A stretch of 60,000 bases of DNA from Owenia fusiformis (Eukaryota > Annelida > Polychaeta > Sabellida > Oweniidae). The notes under the pieces were generated by a model. The model saw only the letters and a program-made list of their open reading frames with translations, was not told where the DNA came from and ran no database searches. Made by a program: the position numbers and the translations under genes. Shown piece after piece: positions 48,540 to 60,000 of the stretch; position 1 is the stretch's first letter; the number at the start of each line of letters is the position of its first letter. The stretch spans positions 10,361,730-10,421,729 of the forward strand of contig CAIIXF020000007.1 of the NCBI GenBank assembly GCA_903813345.2. The letters are read 5' to 3'.

Positions 48540-51500
48540 GTATGTATTTCTGCCCTCCCACCCTCTGTGTTGATTTATCAGCTGGTTCAGGTGAATCTGC
48601 CTCACCTGATAATGAGGCTCCATCAATGTTTGTCTCTCAACTTAATCCAAGGTGAAATCTACACCACTATCTATATAGGTAGGAATTTACTCTTTCAAAT
48701 AACTAACAGCCTCATTTTATTTATAAAACAATATAGGATAAGGATATATGTCTCTTTTTCGTACGAGTGGTTAATTAGAGGATTTTGCTGGAAATTGTCA
48801 ATTCTTGTAATTGTTTTGTTTGTTGAAGGGATATTTTGATTGACTTAAATGTTAAGAGCTAGGAAAGAACTCTCATCTTGAAAATGTCTTGTTCCTTTAC
48901 TCCTAGCTTTGATGTTCAGTTTATCTATCACCAAACAGTAAAATCCAGAGCCTCCAAGCAAAATATTTATATTGCTTGATATATAGGTGCTCTACAATAT
49001 ATATTTCTTATTTTGATTCTAGTTTGCCATGAAAGAACTCGTTTTAACTGCTAAGGTTGATGCTTTGTGGTTCAGTGTTTTGTCCTTGTTGTTGTTCATT
49101 TGAATTACATGTACATGTATTTTGGTGGCATTATGTTGAAATACTATTAAGACTTCTATTTCACATTTTATGCCATATGCTACACTTTCTACAATTTCGA
49201 GTCTTTTGTGACAAGATTTCATTGGAGAAAGGTTGTTCTATCATTAATCATGAAAATAATGACTAAACGTCTCTGAGTTAATAAGAGTAGATTGCAAAGA
49301 AAGCTTTGGAAATGCAGTTTGCGTGAGATGTTCTACTTCAATAGTCGCTAGTTTGATGATTACAACTATTAATTTGATCCAGGGGACTTGAATTCAGATA
49401 TATTTTAGGCAATATTGAATAGAAGATTTATAATCATAACCTTAAGTACATTTCATTCTTAACCCTTCAAATACAATATTTTAGAATACAATATACAATT
49501 GTATTTGATAGTATAATAAAACTTGTGTAGGAGTAAGTGGACACCTTTTCTCATTTCAAAATAGTGTTCCAATTACAGAGGTTCACTGTATAATAATATA
49601 ATAGGTAGCATGACTTTGAAATGTTCTACTTATGTACGGAGTTGTTCCATTGAGAGGTGTTCAACTTTACAGGTTTCACTGTTTTGTTTTATTAAGTGAA
49701 ATAAATGAAATGAGTGTTGTATTTCAAAAGTTCTTTAAATGTTAAAAGAGGAGATAGTCTAGCTGCAGTCCCTTGTGAGCTTCCCTCTGTACATCTCCCT
49801 GTGTGAGAAGGAGTGTAGTCAAGTAGTAGGATGGGGGGGGGGGGTAACAGGGGCTTGTTGTTAGTCTAATAGAAAATAAGCAAGTACCGCAATCATTACA
49901 AATGTCAATGTCATAACATCCATGTACATGTATATTGCATTGCTTGCAACACAATGATCATATATTTCATCACACCATGATAAACAAGGATGGGAATATA
50001 ATGTTAACATATGATATGTCCACAGTGTTTTTTAACATAACACTTTTTTATGTTTGCACGTTAACTATTACCAGTTCATGTTGTATAGTGAAACCTGTAT
50101 ATAATGATCTGAATACCTCTCTAATTCAAATACCTCTCAATATGAACATTTTTCTTGGTCCCAAATTTGTTTTCTCAAATAACTCACATGTTTATAAAAC
50201 CTTAAAATGTGAACACCTGCTAATTTGAACACTTTTGGCTGGTTCCAGAGGTGTTTGAATTAGACAGGTTTTATCTGTATGTCATGTAATTGTTCAGTAG
50301 ATGAAGACAAATACAACTACATGACAGTGATATTATATTATTTGAAATGGTACTATAATCCAAGATACGCCTCTTACTGTTTGTCAATTATTAATGAAAT
50401 CTGATCGCTAATTCTTGTGTCTATTTGATCTCCATTATATTTGAATTTGTTGTAGGATTTACAGTATCATGTTGTTTTACCTGTTTGAGTCTTCAGGCCA
50501 TTTAGTTTGATGTCACGGCAGGTTATGCCAATTTGGTTTTGATTTATATTTTTGAAGTGTTGGGCTCAAAACACACAAAAACATCACATATAAATGTACT
50601 AAGTTATATTATATGGGGTAATCTATGTGTTAAATCAACCTGTTCTATGGTTTTCTGAATGCTCCGTACATCTGTATTATTAGAATCTAGTAGGGCATCG
50701 AAACCTTGAAATAAAATTGGTGACTTTCCATTAGAACTCATCCAATTTGTTATCCCACCTGTCAAAGTGCCTTTTCAAATTGTCATTGTTCCATAGACCT
50801 CAAAATCTAGGGTCGTCAAGAGGCTCTAACCTGCGATATTTTGTTAGTTTTTACTATTTTTTATCATTTGGTAAAATATTGCATAAGTTTGAGTTTTATT
50901 TAGCATTCAATTTAACAAGTGCGTTATTGTGATATAAGAGAAGGTTCATGTGTTTAAACCGTTACACATCATGAAAGATGGAGGAATATAATTCAACAGG
51001 CAAACAGTCTGCAAGAGTGAATTTCTAGCTTGGATATACTGCTCCCTGGACAAACAAAAAATATGCAATTAGTTTTTAGAAAACATTTATTTTGATTAGT
51101 CAGAAAGTGATAATGCATGTTCAGTGAAGAACAATGTAGGATTGATGTAGAATTTGATTTAGAGGATCTGGGTATTAGAATGAAACTGGGTATGCAGGTA
51201 CAATGTGTAAATCCCGAATAACTGCATTAATTCAATTAAGTTCTAGTCAAGAAAATGGTTTATGACTCTTTCATATCATAAAAATATTTTATCAATCCAA
51301 CAAGATCCATTAAAACATTTTATGACCAGAATAAGTAAGGTTGTCTTTGGTGTCCAAAAATCAGTTTAAAGTATTTTCAGATGTCATAAGGAACTCGTAT
51401 AGTTTCCTCATTGATAAATTGCCCTTTGAGCTTATGAATGACTAGGACGATTAATTTTTGTACCTTCTTTTTGTGAAAGTGTGCACATGATATTAAACAT

Positions 51501-52590
51501 GTGATTAAAAATGTATCATTTATTATGACACTTTTTATTGGTGTTAAGTACAAGTAAACTGGTTTCATAAACAATGGGCAACATGTGATGTTCTGTGGTT
51601 CTTTTTGCTAAAATCTACACTTGTTTTGACGAACTGTTTTTATGCATCATGAGAAATCATGGCCTTCTATTAGCTTCACACTAGTTAAAGACAGAAAGAT
51701 GTGATGAGTATCAGAATGGTTTTTAAGTGAAAATTATAATTCCTAATAATATTCCTTATTGATTTCATAGATTGTGGCTATTGCCAAAAAACTATGTTGC
51801 AGTGATGTTCCAAACTATGCACATAGTTTCATTAAATATTCTGAAAACAGGCAAAACAAATAAAAAATAAAAACAACAGCAAATATAAAAATTTAACATG
51901 GAAACAGTTGTAAAATTCCTCAAAACAACAGGCGATTTGATGAAGACAACTGTAACCTATTATGAAACCATTGATATATAATCAGCAAATATCATATCTG
52001 TTAAGGTTATTTGTCTTTATTTGCATAATAAATTATAAAATATTTTACATGATTTATGGCCCCCTCTGTATGTAAAGGTGAGGTTAAGGAATATATTCAA
52101 CACGTTCATGTTATATGACATGAGCTAAGTGACCTGAAAATATCACAAGACCTTGAAACCAGTTAAACGACTCACTCGTTGAAATATCTTTATTCAATAT
52201 AATCAATGGTATGAAATTATAAATAAATGTTCTATTCTAAAATTCATGACATTGAATTCTTCTGAAGAATTAAAATGAACTTTAATGTTTTTTATTCATT
52301 TTTTCAGTTTGAATTGAATACAAAAGCAATTTCAGACTATTAATTGGTCTGGAAGTCAGCAGTGAATTTGAAGTTTTTGCATACATTTTTTATATAAAAA
52401 TCATACTTCAGTAATTTGTTGATGAATGGTTTATATGACACTTGTTTTTCTTGATGTTTATAAAACTTGATGGGTGAACTTTTTAAAATCATTTTTTTAA
52501 TAATATTGAATCAATATTTACTAAATTAAGAATTTTTTAATAGACTATTAAATTGAAAAGGTTTTATTTATCGATGGGAATGTGAGGGAA
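48540..52590. other. Non-coding stretch, no gene seen
   Basis: AT-rich, no supported exon. Contains a poly-G run near 49833 and related AGGTGTTCAACTTTACAGG and CCTGT-end repeats at 49560-49680 and 50086-50276. Confidence 0.5.
50086..50276. mobile_element. Short AGTAAAACCTGT-type TIR element
   Basis: About 190 bp: left end AGTGAAACCTGTATATAATG, right end TTTGAATTAGACAGGTTTTA, inverted to each other and to the ends of the 13723-14342 element. A similar copy is at 57893-58080. The TIR resembles those of pogo/Tigger-type MITEs, an inference. Confidence 0.6.
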
Positions 52591-52596
52591 TTGCAT

Positions 52597-52706
52597 CCAT
52601 CCACCATCCATCCATCCATCCATCCATCCATCCATCCATCCATCCATCCATCCATCCATCCATCCATCCATCCATCCATCCATCCATCCATCCATCCATC
52701 CATCCA
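52597..52706. repeat. (ATCC)n microsatellite
   Basis: About 27 tetranucleotide units, with one CCACC interruption at its left end. An open frame across it on the minus strand is just repeated Met-Asp-Gly-Trp and is not a gene. A short (AAAC)n run follows at 52785-52803. Confidence 0.97.
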
Positions 52707-53445
52707 TAAGAATCAAGGAATCAATTTTGGGATAGTGCATACAAACATTGTTTGAAATAACAAACAAAAAAAACAAATAAACACACAAACAAACAAACAA
52801 ACAAGTGCTCTGACAACGCACTGAAATTGCAAAATGCCCAGATATATTTATAGATTCTGGAGACCTTATCCTTAGTCTACCTCTAAACACTGTATGGTTT
52901 TCATTTAGTCTTCTAATTTATTATACTGGACTTGTGTTCAAAACAAATCAAAAACATTAGATACCTTGGATTGATATCTGATAATGATGAAAACAACCTT
53001 CTAGATTTCACATGAGATACTATTATATTACAAATGTATACTTGAACAAACTAAGCAAGGCAATATAAAGAGAACATCTTCAGAAATTTTTATAAAAAAT
53101 GTTGAAAATTTGCTTATGTCTTACTTTGAACCTGGATTGCGGAAGTGAAGACTGCGTCTCTGTTTTATTTGGGATAACCCTATGACATTCTTGTGTAATT
53201 AGGGCTTAATAAGCTAAAACTAAAGGTACAAAGGAGTTCATGTATTATTGATTGTCTGTAGTCTGATTGATCCATTTTTTAGGTCTTATTTATTTACTCT
53301 TATCTGCAGAAGGTTAACATAGCTTCATATATCATAATCAATTATGAATATCATAACGTTAGACTTATGCCAATATTAGTCTGTCCATGAGTCTAAAGAT
53401 CTGATGGAGCAAATATTTATATAAGAGTTTTTCATGTTTATTTTT

Positions 53446-54640
53446 ATGTCCCCACCACATAGTGTGGGGTCATATTGTCGGCCTAGGCGCGTCCGTCCGT
53501 CTGTCCGTCCGTCTGTCCGTCCGTCCGTCCGTCTGTCCGTCCGTACGTCCGGGAGTTTTCTCCAAAACCGCTACAGATATCACCTTCAAATTTTCAGGGA
53601 TAACTTATGAGTGCATACAGATGTGGATGAAAAAAAATTAACTCGATACCTACTTCCTGTCGGCCATTTTGAAGTCAAATGCTAAAATCCTTGTCTACAA
53701 ACTTTAAGAAAAACGGCTTCACAGTTGCTTTTAAAACTTTAACATCTTGTTCAGCTCACTTCATTCTAGATCTGATTAGGTTTTGGACCTGTTAGCTCAG
53801 TCATGTCAGCCATTTTGAATGTCTTAAGAAAAGTTAGCGCACGATAATACTTTGTATCATATTGAATGGTGTTTTTGAGTTTTCATATTCTAACTATTTA
53901 GTAGCTTTATAAATAATTTCAGATGTACTTTGTTGTTAAAGCCTATGTTGTTGTTAACAGTATTTATATGTGATAATTTTGTAAAAAGAAATCAGCAAAA
54001 ACTCATGATCACTTTTTTATTGTCAGCCATTTTGGATTTTTCCGTCCTAAAATCTTGTCTGTGGAGTCTTGTCTACGTGTTTTCAGGTGAACCGTTTGGT
54101 GGATCAATTCTTGATTTTCAGGGATGATTCTTAGTATAAAAATCTAGATCTGATTAGTTTTTTGGCATTCTGGGTAAATGTCAAGGCAGCCATTTTGGAT
54201 TTTCCGTCCTAAAATCTTGTCTGTAAAGTCTTGTCTACGCGTTTTCAGGTGAACTGTTTGGTAGATCAATTTCAATTTTTCAGGGATGATCATTAATATG
54301 AAAATGTACAACTGATTAGTTTTTTGGCATTCTGGGTAATTGTCAAGGCAGCCATTTTGGATTTTCCGTCCTAAAATATTGTCTGTAAAGTCTTGTCTAC
54401 GCATTTCCAGGTGAACAGTTCTGTTGATCAATTTCAAATTTTCAGGGATGATTCTTAGTATGCAAATCTACATCTGATTAGTTTTTTGGCATTCTAGGTA
54501 AATTTTAAGGTGGCCATTTTGGATTTTCCATCATCAAATTGTGTCGGTAAAGTCTTGTCTACTCATTTTTAGGATAACCATTTGACAGGATCACCCATAG
54601 GTGGGGACATTTTGTACACATTTGTGTTCTTGTTTTTATA
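53446..54640. repeat. Composite repeat with GTCC microsatellite and GCCATTTTGGATTTTCC modules
   Basis: Left end GTCCCCACCACATAGTGTGG, then a (GTCC)n-rich tract to about 53551. Four imperfect modules of roughly 160 bp follow with GCCATTTTGGATTTTCCGTC, TAAAGTCTTGTCTACGCG and GGGATGATTCTTAGTATG. The right end contains TAGGTGGGGACATTTTGTAC. Same architecture as, but different sequence from, the composite repeats at 27340 and 33290. Confidence 0.85.
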
Positions 54641-54899
54641 AATTACATAGATAGTCTTCTCATGTACAGTGCTGTAAATGTTTATATTATGCAAAGATCA
54701 TCATAGTACATTACCCTTTTAAATAGTTGGGCTTTATTAGCAGCCTCTGGGCATGGGGGTAATTAAGGTATTTCATAACTTGAAAACAGTCATGTTAGCA
54801 AGTTAGTATTGTGATTATAACTCCACCTTGCATGTTTAGATGGTACAGTGGTACTAGACTAGATAACTGTTTGCAGTAGAGGTATATTACTATACAGGT

Positions 54900-55540
54900 A
54901 GAGAGAGAGATGCACACATGTGTTGTCTGAAACTCTGAACTGAAGATCGCTGCGGAGTATAGGAAAGTCGAGTATATTTACAAATTATCAGCAGTCACTG
55001 TAGATCAGTTTGGGACGTGTGTTCGGGATGAGCATAGAGATTCAGCTCAGTTAGACTATCAGTTATAAATGTAGATCCAAGCTTGCAGATTTTTAATCTA
55101 GGACCTTTAATACTGCTGGATAGAGGAGTCAGTAGAAAACAAAGATAAGGATATTTAATTCTAGGACTTACATCAGTTTATAAGGATATACAATATGTGA
55201 TACATTTTCAAAGAATAAATCACAATCAACATTAAGAAATTAGAAATCATATTAGATACCTGAATAAACGTATATCAACATCAATTTGATGCATATATGA
55301 TGAGTCAGGCAGTTTATTGACAATTACTTTGTTTATACGTCACCACATACATTTATCTCCATGTTAAGTTGAACTTAGCAATCAAAATCATAATGAAACT
55401 GTAACAGCAACATTTATCCCACAATATTAAAGGCATTAGACTGCAGCAACCAACAGTAATAGAGTGAACTGAGCTCAAAGTGAGGAGATAATATCGAGAG
55501 TTTTGAATTAGATCTCATCATTTTCTTCATATAGGTAAGT
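54900..55540 (+). other. Possible non-coding first exon
   Basis: A less AT-rich stretch ending in CATATAG|GTAAGT at 55535, a consensus donor, with stops in all frames. It could be a 5' UTR exon of a gene extending beyond the window, but nothing else supports this. Confidence 0.2.
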
Positions 55541-55571
55541 TATATGATTCATATTTTAATTGATGAATATA

Positions 55572-56194
55572 CAGGGTGGGCCAAAAAAAACGCCACTTTT
55601 TTTCTAGACACAACAACTTTTTTATTTTCCAACCTACATACCCCAAATTTTGCAGTTATATAGTGCCAAGGGTTCTTAGTAATAATATAATGTAACAAGT
55701 CCTTCAACTTGGATTATATTTGATCTAAAAGGGGAGTTCAATTGGTCCGCCACCCTAATTGATGATAAATTTTAGCTTTAGTCGCCTTGCTGATATTGCA
55801 GTATCAATGAAATGTTAGTTAAGTTTTTTTCAACCTGTCTTAATTGCCAGCTTTAGTTTAGCAATTTTCTAGATTGTGTGCCTTCATACAATTTCCTGGA
55901 GACCTTCCCATACCCTATACTCACTGGGATTTGCATCAGGGCTATTAGCTTGGCGATCATCAGGCCGTATCAGTTCAGGAACATTTTGCAAATTATGCTT
56001 ATTTCTCATGGCACACCACATGTTTAAGTGAGATGCTGGTGACATATTTTATTCAAGTAAAAGTGTATAATTCATGATCAATGGCTAGATAACAACCTCA
56101 AGTTTCATTTGGTATGCAAATTATGATTAAATATCAAAAATTAAAAAAGTTATAGCATTTTGAAAAAAAGTGGCGTTTTTTTTGGCCCACCCTG
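55572..56194 (-). mobile_element. Deleted mariner/Tc1 element with transposase remnant
   Basis: 623 bp, flanked by TA on both sides. The two ends are identical over 33 bases in inverted orientation (55572-55604 and 56162-56194), beginning CAGGGTGGGCC. On the minus strand around 55910-55980 the sequence reads ANSPDANPSEYRVWEGLQE, the SPDLNPxDYxxW motif at the third catalytic residue of mariner-type transposases. The rest of the transposase is missing, so it cannot be autonomous. Confidence 0.9.
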
Positions 56195-57892
56195 TATATA
56201 ATAATTGAATCGGGTGGATGTATGGTTACATGTTACTGTTAAAGTATGTTATGTTTGAGAAGTTAAAGTTGGCAGATGCAAATGTTTATTGACAATCTTA
56301 GATACATTGTAGATGCCTGCTTAAATATAAGTACATGTGCCAATAAGAGCAAGAACAGAAACTATGAAAGTTGGACAAGGAACAACTAAAACTACAACAA
56401 ATGATAAAACAATCCTCAACATCCCAATTAATGATCTAACAAATATAAAGAGAACCCCCTAGTTAGATGCATATATAGGTTTTACAAGGTCCTCCAATAC
56501 TGGTTTTTGTTTTGTTTATATTTTTCCAACAAAATTGAGATTGAATGTAGCTCATTGAGTTTATGAAGTTATGAGGCTGGCTTTCTTATATAAGTAAAAC
56601 CTAATGTCCAGTTCCCTTATAACAATTTATACATCATATGATGGTTCCCCTAGGCGCCATCTTATTTTATAACATTCTACATCCAGGAAACTAAGCATAC
56701 ACTTATTAATTATGAAAAATGTAAGAACAAATTGCTGACCTTTAAATGCTACATGTTAATGATCTGGTGAAGCAATGTGTAAAGAACATGAAAGGGAACT
56801 GAGATATAACAACCCATTTATGAACTAATGATATCTGACCATATTGGCATCTACCCTAAAGACCTCCTCACACATGAAAAAATCCACTAAATGCAGCCTT
56901 GTGAATTAGTTAAATTGTCAATTCTGGCGATTGGACTTCAACATGCGAACCGAAGCGCAACTTTGCAAATGTTTCCAAAGTTGTCCAAAGTTTTCTGAAA
57001 GGCTACTTGTGTATACAAACTGTTTGAAAGGGTAACTTGCATCTATTCTTGGTAAAAAACAAACACACACTTCAAATATAAACACACTTACATATCAAAT
57101 ATATTTTTGGATGGGATAGTCTTGCATCAATCCAGTTTTTCCCTCCTACCTGTATTAAATATAGGTACATAATCTGGCTGAGGGAAATAGATGGGGGAGG
57201 GGCAGCAGAAAATTAATGCAAAATTAAATAGCTCTTACTCTTTTTTTAATTAACTGGACAAATTACTGGACAAATTCATACTTTTAATGGAATCAATTCA
57301 CAGAATTCTACTTGATGCTTGTGAAGTTGTTCATCTTCACAAGCTCAGGTTACACTCCATTCATCCAAATTAACATATGGAGAAGCTGTTCTCTCCCCAC
57401 ATTGAAATCTCTTCCTCCTAGCAACCCAAACTAATTCATAACACCCTTTAATAATTCAATCTGCTTCCCAAAATGCTACATACTAAAAATCCTAAATGTA
57501 ACCCAAAAAGTTAAAATAAGCCACATAGTAAAATGTTAGAAATAACAAAATGTTTCACTGAAAAAGATCTGCAGATATCACTTTGCTGTTACTTTCATTT
57601 TCAGTATTAGTTGTATTTGTGCTTGATGTTGAATTGTTAGCATGTTATGTTGAGTCATAGGTTACCCCAAAGTGTAAAAAACAGAAAACAGAAACTGGAA
57701 ACTGATATGTATTTATACAGAGATGTACCATTTACCAGAAGTAGCTAAATTTAGACTTCTCTGATAAGTTTTTCCACCAGCCTGCCTAGCTCTCTATTAT
57801 GTTGGAGGCATATTTCATGAATGACTAAAGCGTTATATAAATGTTGTTAACAGAAATACTACAACCTTGGGTCAGTTCTGAAGTTAGTAATA

Positions 57893-58080
57893 CAGTAAAA
57901 TCTGTCTTATCCAAATGCTACTGGCACTGGGATTGGCTGAAAGTGTTTGGATAATAGCAGGTGTTTTGTTTAACATGGTAGTCATTTGAGAATGCAAAAT
58001 TAGGACAGAGAAAAAGTGTTCACATTTACAGGTGTTTGGATTAGAAAAGTGTTCATATTATAATATTTACCAGTTTTATA
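57893..58080. mobile_element. Short AGTAAAATCTGTC-type TIR element
   Basis: About 188 bp. Left CAGTAAAATCTGTCTTATCC and right TTTGGATTAGAAAAGTGTTC then CCAGTTTTAT are diverged inverted ends of the family seen at 13723 and 50086. Confidence 0.55.
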
Positions 58081-58489
58081 CTCTACTCTAACTCTTTCTG
58101 CTATTGCTTTTTGGATTTAGCAAATTGCAATGTGGGAACCTGTAAGTGGAATACCTTGTAAGTGGAACACATTAAAAGTGGAACCGTTTCTTTATCCATT
58201 CACACAAGTTTTACTCTATTTGGTCATGTTGCTAGGAGGAGCAAACTTCCCATATTTTGCCGAAAATGTAAAAATCTGGTCCAACTTTCCCAATCTCATG
58301 ATTTTCTAGTTGTCAGTAGTTAGATTCTCAACAGATTACATCAATATATTTCACACTTGATTTGTTCTCTCATTGCTGAGGCTAAAGTGTGTAGCTTGGT
58401 GCTTTAAGAATCACTTATAATAGATTCTGGTTCACATTCAGCTTGTTCCTCTGCTTCAGGTATATGTTCACACCTAACATTATGACAGC

Positions 58490-58800
58490 TTCAATTATCA
58501 ATGCAGTCCATCATCAGACAGCTTTAACCTGCAACAGATGATGGGATGAAGCAGCTTTCATATCTCATTATTACAATATCTTAAAGCCACCTGGGTGTAT
58601 TAAAATGACATGTTTAGTTCTATATTTACTTAAAGCCACTTGTGTGTATCAACACAGTCTATCATCAGATAGCTTAAACCTATAACAGATGATGCGATGA
58701 AGCAACTTTCATATCTCATTATATTATCTTAAAGCCACTTGGGTATATTAAAAATGACATGTTCTGTTACATATCTACTTAAAGCCACTTGTGGGTTTTA
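58490..58800. repeat. Two-copy tandem duplication
   Basis: Segments with CATCATCAGACAGCTTTAAC, AACAGATGATGGGATGAAGC, AACTTTCATATCTCATTA and AAAGCCACTTGGGTGTATTA occur twice with a period near 165 bp, differing at scattered sites. Confidence 0.8.
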
Positions 58801-60000
58801 AATATGAGATGATCATCTCTTCTTTCAAATTGTTATTAAAACCTTTTGTTTTCCTATCTAAATAGTGCTTTTAATTTTTGCGGACATCCAGTTTGGGTTC
58901 TCATAAGTGACCATCACCTTATATTTGCTGTCACTTCACTTGATATATCGTCGCATGAGAATAACTTTGTACTATCTCACATTTTTACGGAACTGAGAAA
59001 TCAAGGTTTGAAAGTTTAGAGGTCTGTATCTTACTTGGTATTGCTATGTGAAACTTGATTTTTTGTATGTCGCCTGGTCTCACCCTAGAGATATCTTATA
59101 TGAAATATCATACCTTGAAACAATTTACAAGATCCTTTTTTAAAACTATGGAAATGGAGTTGATACAATTTCCCACCGGAATAACAGCTTATTTCTAATT
59201 TCAAATTGTCATATCTGATATCAACTGTTTCAACCAATCAACTCTCTAAGAATTGGTCATGTGACTTGCAAAACTTGGAGTTATAACAATCTTATATTAA
59301 AACAAAGTATGCCAATATGCATGTTATTGTATCTAGAATGAAAAATAATGTTTTGCTTTGTAAAAAAATCTTCAAAAACCAAAGAATATTATTTAATAAA
59401 ATAAATAAAATTCAATTTATAAAACTTTAAAATCAATTTCTCAAATAAGTACAATTATTTCTTAATTTTGGAATCTCAGGACACCCTTCAAAAAGAATTT
59501 ATTGCCTTTGAAACTAAGGCAGAAGTACAATGCATTGAAACCAATGATGCCAATACGGTCCCCCACATATTTCCCTCGGTATAAACCCTGTAGCCTAAAC
59601 CTCCCAGCACATTACAATGTAGCCCCTAAGGGCTACATTGTGGTCATTATCAGGTTACAGACCAGTTGATTTTTTCACTGGGTATAGGAGAATAACATTG
59701 CAACTGGTCCGTAATTCCATTTTGACCAGCAGGTTTCAGATCCTTAGGGCCTAAGACATAACCAATTTTTATTACATGCACATGGAAGAAATTTGAAAAT
59801 AGAAAAATAATTTCTAATTCATTTTAGATTAAAGAAAGTGATGAAACCTCGATTTAGGTAATCACATTTTGTTCATTGGGATGCAGCTATCATTATCCAT
59901 TCATTTTCTGTTGTTTGCTACTCTGTGGAGTACAATTGGGAATTGAAGCAATTGTAGAAGTAGAGACTAAGAGTGGCTCTTTGTAAAGAAATTGAACCAA

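Larger units (their letters stand above)
56195..60000. other. Non-coding end of window, no gene seen
   Basis: AT-rich, no supported exon. Contains an AGTAAAATCTGTC-type MITE at 57893-58080. At 58490-58800 a 150-180-bp segment with ATCATCAGACAGCTTTAACC and TTAAAGCCACTTGTGTGTAT is tandemly duplicated. Confidence 0.5.

Noticed and set aside
52564-52890. 108-codon ORF rich in MDGW
   Set aside because: Microsatellite (ATCC)n translated.
53480-53551. GTCC-rich tract as a promoter CpG island
   Set aside because: It is a microsatellite within a dispersed composite repeat, not adjacent to a gene start.

Overview
This is AT-rich, intron-rich animal genomic DNA. An integrin alpha chain, spliceosomal introns with GT-AG and one apparent AT-AC pair, death-effector-like domains and many hAT and mariner-type elements all fit a marine invertebrate. 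A lophotrochozoan such as a mollusc is my best guess, but the phylum is an inference. Both main gene models were assembled by hand: every junction was checked for donor, acceptor and reading phase.

Layout. 1-3246 holds no recognisable gene. 3491-23201 (+) is a complete integrin alpha gene, related to the alpha4/alpha9 class, with 20 coding exons and a predicted 1066 residues. 23202-26566 is the convergent intergenic gap; it holds a 50-bp array and then a 57-bp array that grows out of the end of the next gene. 26567-40675 (-) is a complete CLP1 gene (polyribonucleotide 5'-hydroxyl kinase and pre-mRNA 3'-end/tRNA processing factor). Its canonical 12 exons encode 420 residues. From 40676 to 60000 the DNA is mostly repeats. 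It includes two foldback or hAT-like elements with 8-bp target duplications (one inside CLP1 intron 1, one at 41689-42234), a deleted mariner, a large composite repeat and microsatellites. One isolated plausible exon lies at 48399-48539 (+).

Main discovery candidate. Four extra exons lie between CLP1 exons 6 and 7, in the same orientation, all phase 1-1, with good splice sites. Three encode a death-effector-domain (DED)-like helical domain each, every one carrying the RxDL signature; the fourth is a 17-residue linker. Inclusion gives an open frame of 758 residues with three DEDs inside the kinase. Skipping all four gives a normal CLP1. This suggests an exon-shuffled, possibly alternatively spliced link between RNA processing and death-fold signalling.

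Second theme. Three minisatellites are anchored exactly on functional gene edges and copy them: the 3' splice site of integrin exon 2 (63-bp unit), the 5' splice site of integrin exon 17 (42-bp unit, frame-preserving), and the last codons plus stop of CLP1 (57-bp unit). A looser donor-like cluster lies in integrin intron 3.
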